This document shows positions 1-6,858 of a stretch of 34,573 nt of DNA, piece by piece; position 1 is the stretch's first letter; each line of letters begins with the position of its first letter. The position numbers and the translations under genes are program-made. The DNA comes from a virus. Under the pieces are notes generated by a model. That model was not told where the DNA came from, made no database searches, and saw only the letters and a list, made by a program, of their open reading frames with translations. The DNA is taken from positions 1 to 34,573 of the IMG/VR virus record IMGVR_UViG_3300012271_000034. One strand, 5' to 3'.

Positions 1-702
1 AGCTTTGTAAGCAGGCTCATTGTTAATAACAAATAAAACCACATCTCTTTGTAGATCTTTATCTTTCGATTCACCTACCATGTGATATCCTTTTCCGTCA
101 CAATGGTCACAGCCTTCGCCTTCGCATTTAGGACACTCTTTTTTCTCTTTTTCTTCAGTTACAGTTTTTGCAACCTTTTCGTCAGCGTCTGCAGCTTTTT
201 TGTCTTTTTTAATATCATCTGTTTCTGGATTTTTGCCAGTTTTCTTGATAACATCTTTTGCTACTTTCGTATCAACATCTTCAGCTTCATTTGCTTTCTT
301 CACATAAAGTGACTGATCGCCATCGAATGTATAGTTATCTGGATTAAATCCTTTAAGCTTTTTAGCTTTTTGATACTCTTCTGAAGAAAGTTTATCTTGT
401 TTCAAGAGTTTATTTTCTTCAATGATTGTTGACTCATTTATTACAGTTCCTGTAAATTCAGTATCATAAGCAAGCTCATATGCTTCTCTTATTTGTTGGT
501 TTTCACCAAGCATAGAATCTAATTTCTCAAAGAAATCTTTTCTTTTTTCAGAAGGTAATTCATGTACAGCTTCAACTTCGAATTCTTTTAATAATTCAGA
601 AATTGCTGATGTATACTTTTGCTTCGCTTCTTTTTTCTTTTCAAGAGCTTTATTTTCATCTCTTGATAGTTTCCACTCAGTAAACGTTTTAATTAGGGCC
701 AT
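1..702 (-). CDS. Partial gene: protein with CxxC-x4-CxxC zinc knuckle, targeting-like N-terminus
   Basis: The reading frame starts at ATG 702 and is open through base 1, so the C-terminus lies outside the window; 234 codons are visible. The start MALIKTFTEWKLS resembles, weakly, the F-x-E-F peptides on other genes here, but no (I/L)xE site follows it closely. Most of the visible protein is charged and Lys/Glu-rich, probably helical. Residues 190-206 read CPKCEGEGCDHCDGKGY: four cysteines (190, 193, 198, 201) spaced CxxC-x4-CxxC with DnaJ-like glycines, so a structural zinc site is likely. The 719-1087 gene lies 16 nt upstream. I do not recognise the family. A virion or head-associated protein is a guess from the N-terminus and neighbour. 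Confidence 0.8.
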   Translation of the reverse strand, partial: MALIKTFTEWKLSRDENKALEKKKEAKQKYTSAISELLKEFEVEAVHELPSEKRKDFFEKLDSMLGENQQIREAYELAYDTEFTGTVINESTIIEENKLLKQDKLSSEEYQKAKKLKGFNPDNYTFDGDQSLYVKKANEAEDVDTKVAKDVIKKTGKNPETDDIKKDKKAADADEKVAKTVTEEKEKKECPKCEGEGCDHCDGKGYHMVGESKDKDLQRDVVLFVINNEPAYKA

Positions 703-718
703 TTGTTTCTTTTTAATT

Positions 719-1087
719 TTAAATTATGACTGTCTTCGTGCCTTTTTTAGGTTTAAAGTCTTTTTTAATCATTACGGTTATAATTACAAGTTTCATATTA
801 GTGCCTTCGCCTTCTAACTTTGTAACTAAATTTAAATTGTTCTTTGGATTATAAATGTGAATGAATGCTCCAATATCTAATTTGTCAAATATTAGTTCAT
901 CAGTTATTTTAGGTAATGCTTTGTCAGCAGTACTAACAATATCTGAATCTGTAATTACAGTTCCTTCATGTCTCCTTTTTCTTTCATCAGAATGAACGGT
1001 TGCATCTATCACAACTTTAATCTTGATATTCTTCTGTATCTTTGCAAGATTTCGTTCTACTATAAATTCATCAAAGTTCTTAAACAT
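719..1087 (-). CDS. Small putative packaged protein with possible BECR-type nuclease domain
   Basis: 122 residues. The N-terminus MFKNFDEFIVE closely resembles the T4 internal-protein targeting peptide MKTYQEFIAE, with a possible prohead-protease site after I9-V10-E11. The rest contains H32-x3-R36-x3-H40, then an Ile/Asp segment (TVITDSDI), ALPKI (about 57-61), and a C-terminal strand pattern KLVIITVMIKKDFKPKKGT. In my recollection that order resembles phage-borne RelE/Barnase-EndoU-type (BECR) nuclease domains, but I cannot confirm it by search. An ATAAATA element lies 25 nt upstream of the ATG, inside the end of the UvsW-like gene, so it may be transcribed late and separately. Seen: the N-terminal peptide and the His/Arg spacing. 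Inferred: packaging in the head and nuclease activity. Confidence 0.85.
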   Translation of the reverse strand: MFKNFDEFIVERNLAKIQKNIKIKVVIDATVHSDERKRRHEGTVITDSDIVSTADKALPKITDELIFDKLDIGAFIHIYNPKNNLNLVTKLEGEGTNMKLVIITVMIKKDFKPKKGTKTVII

Positions 1088-1112
1088 AAAGTAGTATTGT
1101 TGATTATTTTTA

Positions 1113-1119
1113 TATTTAT
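1113..1119 (-). promoter_or_regulatory. Putative T4-type late promoter core ATAAATA
   Basis: The minus strand reads GATAAATA here, seven of eight matches to the T4 late promoter TATAAATA. It lies 25 nt from ATG 1087, the spacing also seen at 17143, 22075, 25538 and 28331. It overlaps the stop codon of the upstream UvsW-like gene. Confidence 0.5.
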
Positions 1120-3038
1120 CAAAGATTCACAGATTTAATTTGGTAAGGTAGTTCTACATCTTTATAAATTTTTAACCTTTCGTACATGTGTCTAATCATG
1201 AAATTATTGAAGTAGACCTTTCCGTCTCTCTTTAAAGAAAAATCATCTGTAAAATCTATGATTAATAATTTTGATTTCTCATGATGTTTTCTTAATCCTC
1301 TACCGATACTTTGTCTTACAATTACTTCTGATTTATATGATTCTGTAAAGAAGATTGAGAAGATCTTTTTCACATTAACTCCTGTGGAAAAAGTACCATA
1401 TGATGCTACAAGAATAACATTATCTCCTTGTTCCATTTTTCTCTTATATACTTCTCTAGTTTCTGTTGGAGTTGAACCATCGACATAATAAATTTCTCTC
1501 CCTCTATTTAAATCTCTTAATTTATTATAGAGTGCTTTACCATATGCAACTCTATGAAATAATACTAGAGAATTCTTTTTAGATGTGGATATAGTTTTAC
1601 AAACAAAGTCAAGACGTTGCTTGTTTTCTATAATATAATCTCTTTCAATATTATATAACCTTTTTGAATCAGCTGATTGAGATGCTTTAAAAAATGCTTC
1701 TCTAATTTTTTCAGGTGCATAATTTAATTTGATTACTTTAATTTCTACTGGAGTAATATGTCCTTTATCAATTAAGAATCGAGTACCAACTTCAGAAACT
1801 ACAGGTCCTGTTTGACTCATTAATGTTAAACGGTCAAGTGTCCCAGGCTTAGGGATTGTTCCTGATACTCCAAAGGTATAGTGGGTATGTTTACATTTCT
1901 GTAAAATTGTTTTGATTGAGTTCGCTTTCATTTTGTGGCAATTGGCAACGTTTAGTCCATTTGCTATATAATTATGATTTAAGCCATCTTCTGATTTTAT
2001 TCGAAGATTAAAAACTTCATCTTTATAATCTATTTTTTTAATTGATTTAATTTTCATAAAATAATCTTCTAAACTTAAAATTTCATCATCTTCAGTCAAT
2101 TGATCTGCTCTTTTATATTCACCTGAAATTAATTTTACTTTATGATTTCCGGTAATTTTTATTGTAGATCCGTTTTCCATTTCTATTTCATACATTTGAT
2201 TACCTTTTGATAAATTAGTATATACGAAATCAACTTCTTTAATTTCTTGTTTGAGTGTTCTATCATTAGTAGTATATACTAAATCTCCTGAATTAATTTC
2301 AGATATTTTCTTTTCCGAACCATCTGACATTGTAATTAAAGTATCTGGATGTAAACACTCATCAATATTAACAGCATCAAATTGTGCGAAAAATTCTTTA
2401 GGTTTTTTAACTAATGATTGATAAGTACCAACAACTATATTTGAACTCTTTTTAATTTTCTTACCTGAGTAAATTAATTGAATTTCATAATCAATTATCT
2501 TTGGGTCATTGTATTCATAAAAATCTCCATCTGCTTGTTCCACAAGAGTGACATTGGGAACTATCATTAAGATCTTTTCAAATTTTAATACTTTGATGAG
2601 ATATGAAAAAACCATAAATGTAATTAAGGTCTTTCCTGCAGAAGTAGCTAATTCACCTAGGCAAGATTTGTATTTTATTATTTTCCAAGCAGTTTCAACT
2701 TGATAATCTCTAGGTTGTAATGCATTTCCTTCGAATTGCTCAGTTACCCATGACTGGAAATCTTCTAATGAGATTCCTGAAAAATAAGAGGATAGGTTTT
2801 CAATTTCAAGTTCGAATTTGAATCTTTGACAAATATCGTAAACTTCTTTCCATAAACCAAAGGGTATAAGGTTCCCTTTGATAAATTTCACTTTACCATC
2901 CCATCCTGAATAGAATTTCTTCTTAAATGCCCAACCTTCAATTTGTTTCTCTAATGAGATATTGAGTTGGTCTATTTCAATTTGTGTAGCATCAACTATT
3001 TGTAGTAGTTTGTGCTCGTGTAAAACCTTTATTTTCAC
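1119..3038 (-). CDS. uvsW: UvsW-like DNA/RNA helicase containing a mini-intein
   Basis: 639 residues, of which 139 are an intein, leaving a 500-residue extein product close to T4 UvsW (about 500). UvsW is a superfamily 2 helicase that unwinds R-loops and branched DNA, helping switch T4 from origin- to recombination-dependent replication. Visible motifs: Walker A ELATSAGKT (129-137), motif II DECH split by the intein (D226 E227, then C367 H368), motif III SGT (392-394), and motif VI VRQSIGRGLR (574-583). Residues 1-100 fit the small N-terminal domain of UvsW. The gene is 30 nt downstream of the UvsY-like gene, the partner expected from T4. Without splicing the DECH box is interrupted and the helicase should be inactive. 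The family call rests on motifs, length and context. Confidence 0.93.
   Translation of the reverse strand: MKIKVLHEHKLLQIVDATQIEIDQLNISLEKQIEGWAFKKKFYSGWDGKVKFIKGNLIPFGLWKEVYDICQRFKFELEIENLSSYFSGISLEDFQSWVTEQFEGNALQPRDYQVETAWKIIKYKSCLGELATSAGKTLITFMVFSYLIKVLKFEKILMIVPNVTLVEQADGDFYEYNDPKIIDYEIQLIYSGKKIKKSSNIVVGTYQSLVKKPKEFFAQFDAVNIDECLHPDTLITMSDGSEKKISEINSGDLVYTTNDRTLKQEIKEVDFVYTNLSKGNQMYEIEMENGSTIKITGNHKVKLISGEYKRADQLTEDDEILSLEDYFMKIKSIKKIDYKDEVFNLRIKSEDGLNHNYIANGLNVANCHKMKANSIKTILQKCKHTHYTFGVSGTIPKPGTLDRLTLMSQTGPVVSEVGTRFLIDKGHITPVEIKVIKLNYAPEKIREAFFKASQSADSKRLYNIERDYIIENKQRLDFVCKTISTSKKNSLVLFHRVAYGKALYNKLRDLNRGREIYYVDGSTPTETREVYKRKMEQGDNVILVASYGTFSTGVNVKKIFSIFFTESYKSEVIVRQSIGRGLRKHHEKSKLLIIDFTDDFSLKRDGKVYFNNFMIRHMYERLKIYKDVELPYQIKSVNL
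1941..2357 (-). other. Mini-intein inserted in the DECH box of the UvsW-like helicase
   Basis: Residues C228-N366 of the helicase frame, 139 residues, interrupt the Walker B motif as DE|intein|CH. Hallmarks: nucleophile Cys1 in CLHPDTLITMSDG (block A), TGNHKV with the TxxH pattern (block B), VFNLRI...HNYIANGLNVAN (blocks F and G), terminal Asn, and Cys as the +1 extein residue. There is no room for a homing endonuclease, so this is a HINT splicing domain alone. The residue before the terminal Asn is Ala, not the usual His. The flanking residues rejoin as VNIDECHKMKA, a perfect helicase motif II, which supports precise in-frame insertion. Confidence 0.93.
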
Positions 3039-3068
3039 TCATAAGGTTTGTTTTTTATATTAGGCTAT

Positions 3069-3527
3069 TTACATCCTGTTAGAATCGACAATATGCTTAA
3101 TGGAGAATCCCATTTTATCACATGTCATAATCTGCTCTTTTAAGAAATATACATAATTATCGAATATTTCTATCTGTCTTATATGTTCATTTAAATCTCC
3201 TGAGATATAAATGTCTTTGTCATAATAAGTTGCAAGTTTTAAATCAAAATTAGTAGCGTAATTATGATACTTGGTTTTCTTTTCCCTTTTTAAAGATGAA
3301 TTAAGATAAGATACTTTGTTCTTATAAGAAGCAATTTCAAATACTAAATCCTCTCTTAATATCAACATGTCCATATGGATTTGAGTATGCTTAGTTGCAT
3401 CTAAGTCAATTTGCTGTAATTGTTTAACTACGGCAATGACTTTATCTTTCCATTCTCTTCTGCTTTCTAAGAATTTCTTCTCTAGTGCTTTGTTTAACTC
3501 CGAATAATCTACTTTTTTCTTATCCAT
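3069..3527 (-). CDS. uvsY: UvsY-like recombination mediator
   Basis: 152 residues, slightly longer than T4 UvsY (137). In T4, UvsY loads the UvsX recombinase onto gp32-coated single-stranded DNA. The C-terminal segment GFSIKHIVD matches T4 UvsY GFAIKHIQD, and the upstream region is helical and charged, with aromatic/Tyr-rich positions around 90-135 as in UvsY. Immediate neighbours strengthen the call: UvsW downstream, and primase and gp32 further upstream. The ATG (3527) directly follows the stop codon of the 80-residue gene (3528), so the two are probably translationally coupled. No UvsX is in the window. Most of the sequence is too diverged for me to align by eye, so the call depends on the terminal motif and gene order. 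Confidence 0.75.
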   Translation of the reverse strand: MDKKKVDYSELNKALEKKFLESRREWKDKVIAVVKQLQQIDLDATKHTQIHMDMLILREDLVFEIASYKNKVSYLNSSLKREKKTKYHNYATNFDLKLATYYDKDIYISGDLNEHIRQIEIFDNYVYFLKEQIMTCDKMGFSIKHIVDSNRM

Positions 3528-3770
3528 TTAAAAAAGATCTTTTGTTTGCTTTCTTGACGTTTGTGGACCTATCTCTCTCATCCTAACAGATCGATTTTGA
3601 GTGGCTTTAGGTTTTTTATTTAGATCGATGTCAATGCTACCTAAAGAATCAAGATCAGGTAGATCTGAGTCCCATTCGTTAATCAATTTGTATCTCTTCT
3701 GAGATAATTCAAGATCCCTCTCGAAATTTTCATTTTCTTCCAAAAATATGTCTATATTATTTTTATACAT
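3528..3770 (-). CDS. Small protein with possible C-terminal clamp-binding motif
   Basis: 80 residues of unknown family. The N-terminal half is acidic (many Glu/Asp, e.g. FLEENENFERDLE) and the C-terminal half is basic. The last six residues, QTKDLF, resemble the sliding-clamp-binding hexapeptide QLxDLF. C-terminal clamp-binding peptides are known on T4 gp33, gp55 and gp43, so this could be a replication or late-transcription accessory factor. The gene overlaps the end of the primase gene by 8 nt and abuts the UvsY-like gene, so it belongs to the replication/recombination operon. It does not resemble gp59 in length. Function is unassigned; the clamp link is an inference from six residues. Confidence 0.8.
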   Translation of the reverse strand: MYKNNIDIFLEENENFERDLELSQKRYKLINEWDSDLPDLDSLGSIDIDLNKKPKATQNRSVRMREIGPQTSRKQTKDLF

Positions 3771-4818
3771 ATATCAAGTCTAAAGCTTCGCTTGTAAAAT
3801 ATTTTTCAGCCTCTCTAAATAGAGGTTTCTTAATTTGACTGCTTAGAACTATAATATCAGCCCAATCTTTTAAGTCATAATCCCATAGTTCAAAATCAGA
3901 GATGAACTTTCTCCACATGAAAACCTTTTTTCCTAATTTGATTTTTTCAGCCATTTTTGTATAACCTGCTTTATCATTATCAAAAAAGTATCTCACGTTC
4001 GGATGCTCATCTAAGAATTCATCATTTAATCCAACTGAACTTTTTCCAATTGAATTTGGGTATAACCATGAATCTGATGCTCCTTCAAAAACTGTAACTC
4101 TCCTCTCAAATTGTACTGTAAGAAGATTATATAGTAAACTGATTTTATCTATACTATCAAACTCATATCCTTTGGGTTTATCCTCAGGAAAAAATTTGTC
4201 ATATATTTTTCCTAGCGGGTATTTTATATATTTCATTGTAGATTCGTACTTCGGATTGAAAGTTCTTGTTTGAAATCCAAGTACGTTTTTATCATCTAAC
4301 ATATTGAAGAAATATAAATTGCCTCTTTTAAATGCTAAATGATTTAATCTATGATGAAGTTTTTTCTTTGCAACATAAGGATGAGTAGGATATACTGGAG
4401 ATAATCCTAATTTATCAATGATTTTTTGTTTAGGGATTGCATACTTTTTTAATTCATCTATTTTCTTTTGAGAAATAGTATCAATATTTTTTGTAAGTCC
4501 CTGCTCAATATAATCATTAACAGTTTTCCTGATATTAATTCTTATATTAACATCGTCAATTTCTCTGTTATAGAAATCAAAAAAGTTAAGAATTGTAGTG
4601 TGCCAATCACAATTGTAACAATGAAAGTAGCCTGAACTAAAAAAGAAGTTTCCTCTTTTCTTAGAAAGCTTTTTGTCAGAATCTCCACATCTAGGACATG
4701 CAAATCTTAAAAAGTCTCTTCCTTGTTTTATACTTTGTTTCTCATAAGAGTCATGGTGTTCAACCAAAATCTCATGAAGTGTATTTTTTATTTCAGGTGT
4801 GTTATCTTTCTCAATCAT
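3763..4818 (-). CDS. 61: gp61-type DNA primase
   Basis: 351 residues (T4 gp61: 342). It would synthesise RNA primers on the lagging strand together with the replicative helicase. The N-terminal zinc ribbon is visible: CPRCGDS (C41, C44) and HCYNCDWH (C67, C70), matching CPVCGDS and HCYNCNYH in T4 gp61. A TOPRIM-like core follows, with the acidic VFEGASDSW near residue 243 and FFDNDKAG near 280, then GKKVFMW aligning with the T4 segment ERVMFW. The gene follows gp32 and is separated from it by a hairpin with a T-run, so some transcripts may stop there. The start was chosen at the ATG just after the terminator; no Shine-Dalgarno is present. Confidence 0.9.
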   Translation of the reverse strand: MIEKDNTPEIKNTLHEILVEHHDSYEKQSIKQGRDFLRFACPRCGDSDKKLSKKRGNFFFSSGYFHCYNCDWHTTILNFFDFYNREIDDVNIRINIRKTVNDYIEQGLTKNIDTISQKKIDELKKYAIPKQKIIDKLGLSPVYPTHPYVAKKKLHHRLNHLAFKRGNLYFFNMLDDKNVLGFQTRTFNPKYESTMKYIKYPLGKIYDKFFPEDKPKGYEFDSIDKISLLYNLLTVQFERRVTVFEGASDSWLYPNSIGKSSVGLNDEFLDEHPNVRYFFDNDKAGYTKMAEKIKLGKKVFMWRKFISDFELWDYDLKDWADIIVLSSQIKKPLFREAEKYFTSEALDLIYV

Positions 4819-4835
4819 TAGGCTTTGTTTTTATC

Positions 4836-4866
4836 AAAAAAAAGGCCTAACTAAGTAGGCCCTTTT
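4836..4866 (-). terminator. Intrinsic terminator between the gp32 gene and the primase gene
   Basis: On the minus strand a stem GGCCTA/TAGGCC (6 bp, bases 4844-4861) with a 6-nt loop is followed by eight T residues (complement of 4836-4843), with A residues before the stem. It lies 24 nt past the gp32 stop and 18 nt before the primase ATG, so it would attenuate read-through from the highly expressed gp32 gene. Confidence 0.8.
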
Positions 4867-4890
4867 ATTAAGTTCAGAAATTAAATGATA

Positions 4891-5889
4891 TTAAATATCA
4901 TTCAAGAAAGATTCAAGATCATCATCAGACGATGCATCAGAAGTTTCTTTTTTGCTCTCAGGAGTGGTAACAGATTCTGTTAAATCAAAGTCGTCATCTT
5001 CTTCAGAAGCGTCAGATTTGCTTTCAATATCAGAAACAGTATCTTCAACAGAAGGTTTTGATTTTTTAGCTGGAGTAGAAGTTGTTGCTTCTCCACCCAT
5101 GATAGATCCTAAATGTGAAGTATCTTCAGTTATTGAAGAAATAAATGTAAATACTTGACTTTCTTGCTCTTGAGTTAAAGGTTTGTAATCGTATTCAGCT
5201 AAGTCTGGAGCTTCTGCTAAAACTTTTTGTTTAATTAACTCCATTCCTTCCTTAGTTCTTTCAACTTGCTCGCCATCAACAGTGATTGCTGAAACTTTTG
5301 GAGAGAATTTACAACCTGAATAATCAGGAAATTCACCTTTTTTAGAGATTTGAATGTAGAAGTCTTTACCTTTGAATAAATCAAAAACATTAACTGGATC
5401 TTCATCAGTCATCTCGTCAGGTTTAGCTTGCTCATCAATAAGAGCTTTGATAGTCTTATTATATCTGAAAATCAAGGTTTGTCCTTCAAGATCTGGGTTA
5501 TTAGGATCTTTGATAATATGAACTAAAGAGTGAAATTGCTCTTTTCTGTTCAATTTTTTTGCATTTTGCTGATCTACTGCAGATTCAGATTTTGCAAGTT
5601 TCCAATAAGTACTTGCTAAAGGACATTTTTCTCCAATTGTTTGTGGAGAATCAAAGTAACCTCTTACATTTACTGATTGCTCATTTAACCAATACACGTA
5701 TTTATGTAGCATTGATTTATTTTTCGGATCGGTAGGATTTGGAATAAATCTTACGATTGCTTTGTAGATATTATCTTTCCCGTCAGCGTACTTTGGAGAA
5801 TATAATATTTTTTTCTTTTCTTCTTTTTCTTGAAAGTTCATGTCTTGAACATCAAGATCAAAAATGTCAAAATTGTCTGATTGACTCAT
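4891..5889 (-). CDS. 32: gp32-like single-stranded DNA-binding protein
   Basis: 332 residues (T4 gp32: 301). It would coat single-stranded DNA in replication and recombination and recruit partners such as primase, UvsY and UvsW. Matches to gp32: a core with IVRFIPNP (45-52), HSLVHIIKDPNNPDLEG (120-136) aligning with the T4 ...NILVVKDPAAPENEG segment, FRYNKTI (141-147), and a strongly acidic C-terminal tail ending DDDLESFLNDI that fits the gp32 protein-interaction tail. Unlike T4 gp32, which binds zinc through one His and three Cys, this protein has only two cysteines, C89 and C193, far apart, so the zinc site appears lost. A hairpin terminator follows the gene, and a 256-nt AT-rich region precedes it. 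Confidence 0.9.
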   Translation of the reverse strand: MSQSDNFDIFDLDVQDMNFQEKEEKKKILYSPKYADGKDNIYKAIVRFIPNPTDPKNKSMLHKYVYWLNEQSVNVRGYFDSPQTIGEKCPLASTYWKLAKSESAVDQQNAKKLNRKEQFHSLVHIIKDPNNPDLEGQTLIFRYNKTIKALIDEQAKPDEMTDEDPVNVFDLFKGKDFYIQISKKGEFPDYSGCKFSPKVSAITVDGEQVERTKEGMELIKQKVLAEAPDLAEYDYKPLTQEQESQVFTFISSITEDTSHLGSIMGGEATTSTPAKKSKPSVEDTVSDIESKSDASEEDDDFDLTESVTTPESKKETSDASSDDDLESFLNDI

Positions 5890-6039
5890 AGGCTTAATTA
5901 TTATTTTTATTTAGGTTATTTAATTGAACAATTATATTGAGAATAAAGCATAAGTTTAAACATATTAGTAAAAAGTTTCATTTTTTTCTACTTTTTTTCT
6001 AAAAATTTTTATTTGCTTAGACTATTGTATCAATGTTTT

Positions 6040-6047
6040 TATTTATA
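6040..6047 (-). promoter_or_regulatory. TATAAATA element in the leader region of the gp32 gene
   Basis: A perfect TATAAATA lies on the minus strand about 150 nt before the gp32 ATG. The 256-nt space between gp32 and the resolvase gene (5890-6145) is the largest gene-free stretch of the window; it is A/T-rich and holds no convincing ORF. The element could be a late promoter, but the distance differs from the other sites and chance occurrence in AT-rich DNA is possible. Confidence 0.3.
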
Positions 6048-6145
6048 TTCAGAAATAGTTAGAAAGTTTTTTATTAGATTATTAAACTTTTTTGGCTAGA
6101 GGCCATAAAATAATTGTCTTCAATTTTCCAGAGATGAGATCTATT

Positions 6146-6823
6146 CTAGCTAGATAGGTATTCTATTAAATGTTTAACTACAAAATAAGAATCTATAATA
6201 TCGTCAAAAGGTTTAGGCACGTCTATAGAATTTTTCTTTTTAACTAATTCTATTTGATTTCTACAAAACTCTTGAAACTCAGAACCAGAAGTTATTTTTT
6301 CTTTCAAGAAGAACTCAAACATAATATCTTTCTTAGATCTACCACTACCTGTAGCAGATGATTTAATTGCTGTTGGTGCAAAGACATAAACTTCTTTCTT
6401 AGTTCTCATTTCAAAGAAATGTTTCAATATAGAAGTCATAGTAACTAAATCAATAAGTACATTCCCTTTTGCTCCATAAGCATATCCTTCAAATGCAACA
6501 ACGGTTTCTTCCCACTCTTCATCAGACATAAATGGTTCTAAAGCTTCAAATACGATATTCTTAATAGATCTACCATTCTTTAACTTATTCCATTCATTGA
6601 CATAATAAGGCTGTTTCTTATCATTAGTAACTAAAAGAGAATAATCAAATACAGAACAGTCAGAAATTTCTTCCGAAAGTATATTATGATATTGGAAAGC
6701 TTTTTTGTGGGAATTACCTTCATAATCTCGTGCTATTGAAAAAAAGTGTATTTTGTCAGGTTTAATTAAAGTAATACCTGTGGAGTTCTTTGAAAAATCG
6801 ACTCCTATAAAATTTTTAATCAT
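6146..6823 (-). CDS. RuvC-like Holliday junction resolvase (RNase H fold)
   Basis: 225 residues. The RuvC-type catalytic layout is visible: first strand MIKNFIGVDFSKNSTGITL with D9, second acidic residue E112 in VVAFEGYAYGAKG, a basic region KSSATGSGRSKKD (154-166) following PTAIK, and C-terminal acidic FDDIIDSYFVVKH with D207/D208/D211. Such enzymes cut four-way junctions formed in recombination-dependent replication so that DNA can be packaged. T4 uses the unrelated endonuclease VII (gp49) for that job. The gene lies upstream of gp32 in the replication block. Related folds also include nucleases with other substrates, so the exact activity is inferred from the motif order and length. The start has an A/T-only leader. 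Confidence 0.85.
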   Translation of the reverse strand: MIKNFIGVDFSKNSTGITLIKPDKIHFFSIARDYEGNSHKKAFQYHNILSEEISDCSVFDYSLLVTNDKKQPYYVNEWNKLKNGRSIKNIVFEALEPFMSDEEWEETVVAFEGYAYGAKGNVLIDLVTMTSILKHFFEMRTKKEVYVFAPTAIKSSATGSGRSKKDIMFEFFLKEKITSGSEFQEFCRNQIELVKKKNSIDVPKPFDDIIDSYFVVKHLIEYLSS

Positions 6824-6858
6824 ATTTTATTTTCTTATAAATGTTGTAAATTGGTTTC

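Noticed and set aside
1941-2357. Homing endonuclease domain within the intein.
   Set aside because: Only about 50 residues separate block B from block F and they contain no LAGLIDADG or HNH motif.
6086-6105. Short hairpin TGGC/GCCA in the region upstream of gp32.
   Set aside because: A 4-bp stem with no T-run following it on the minus strand; not a credible terminator.
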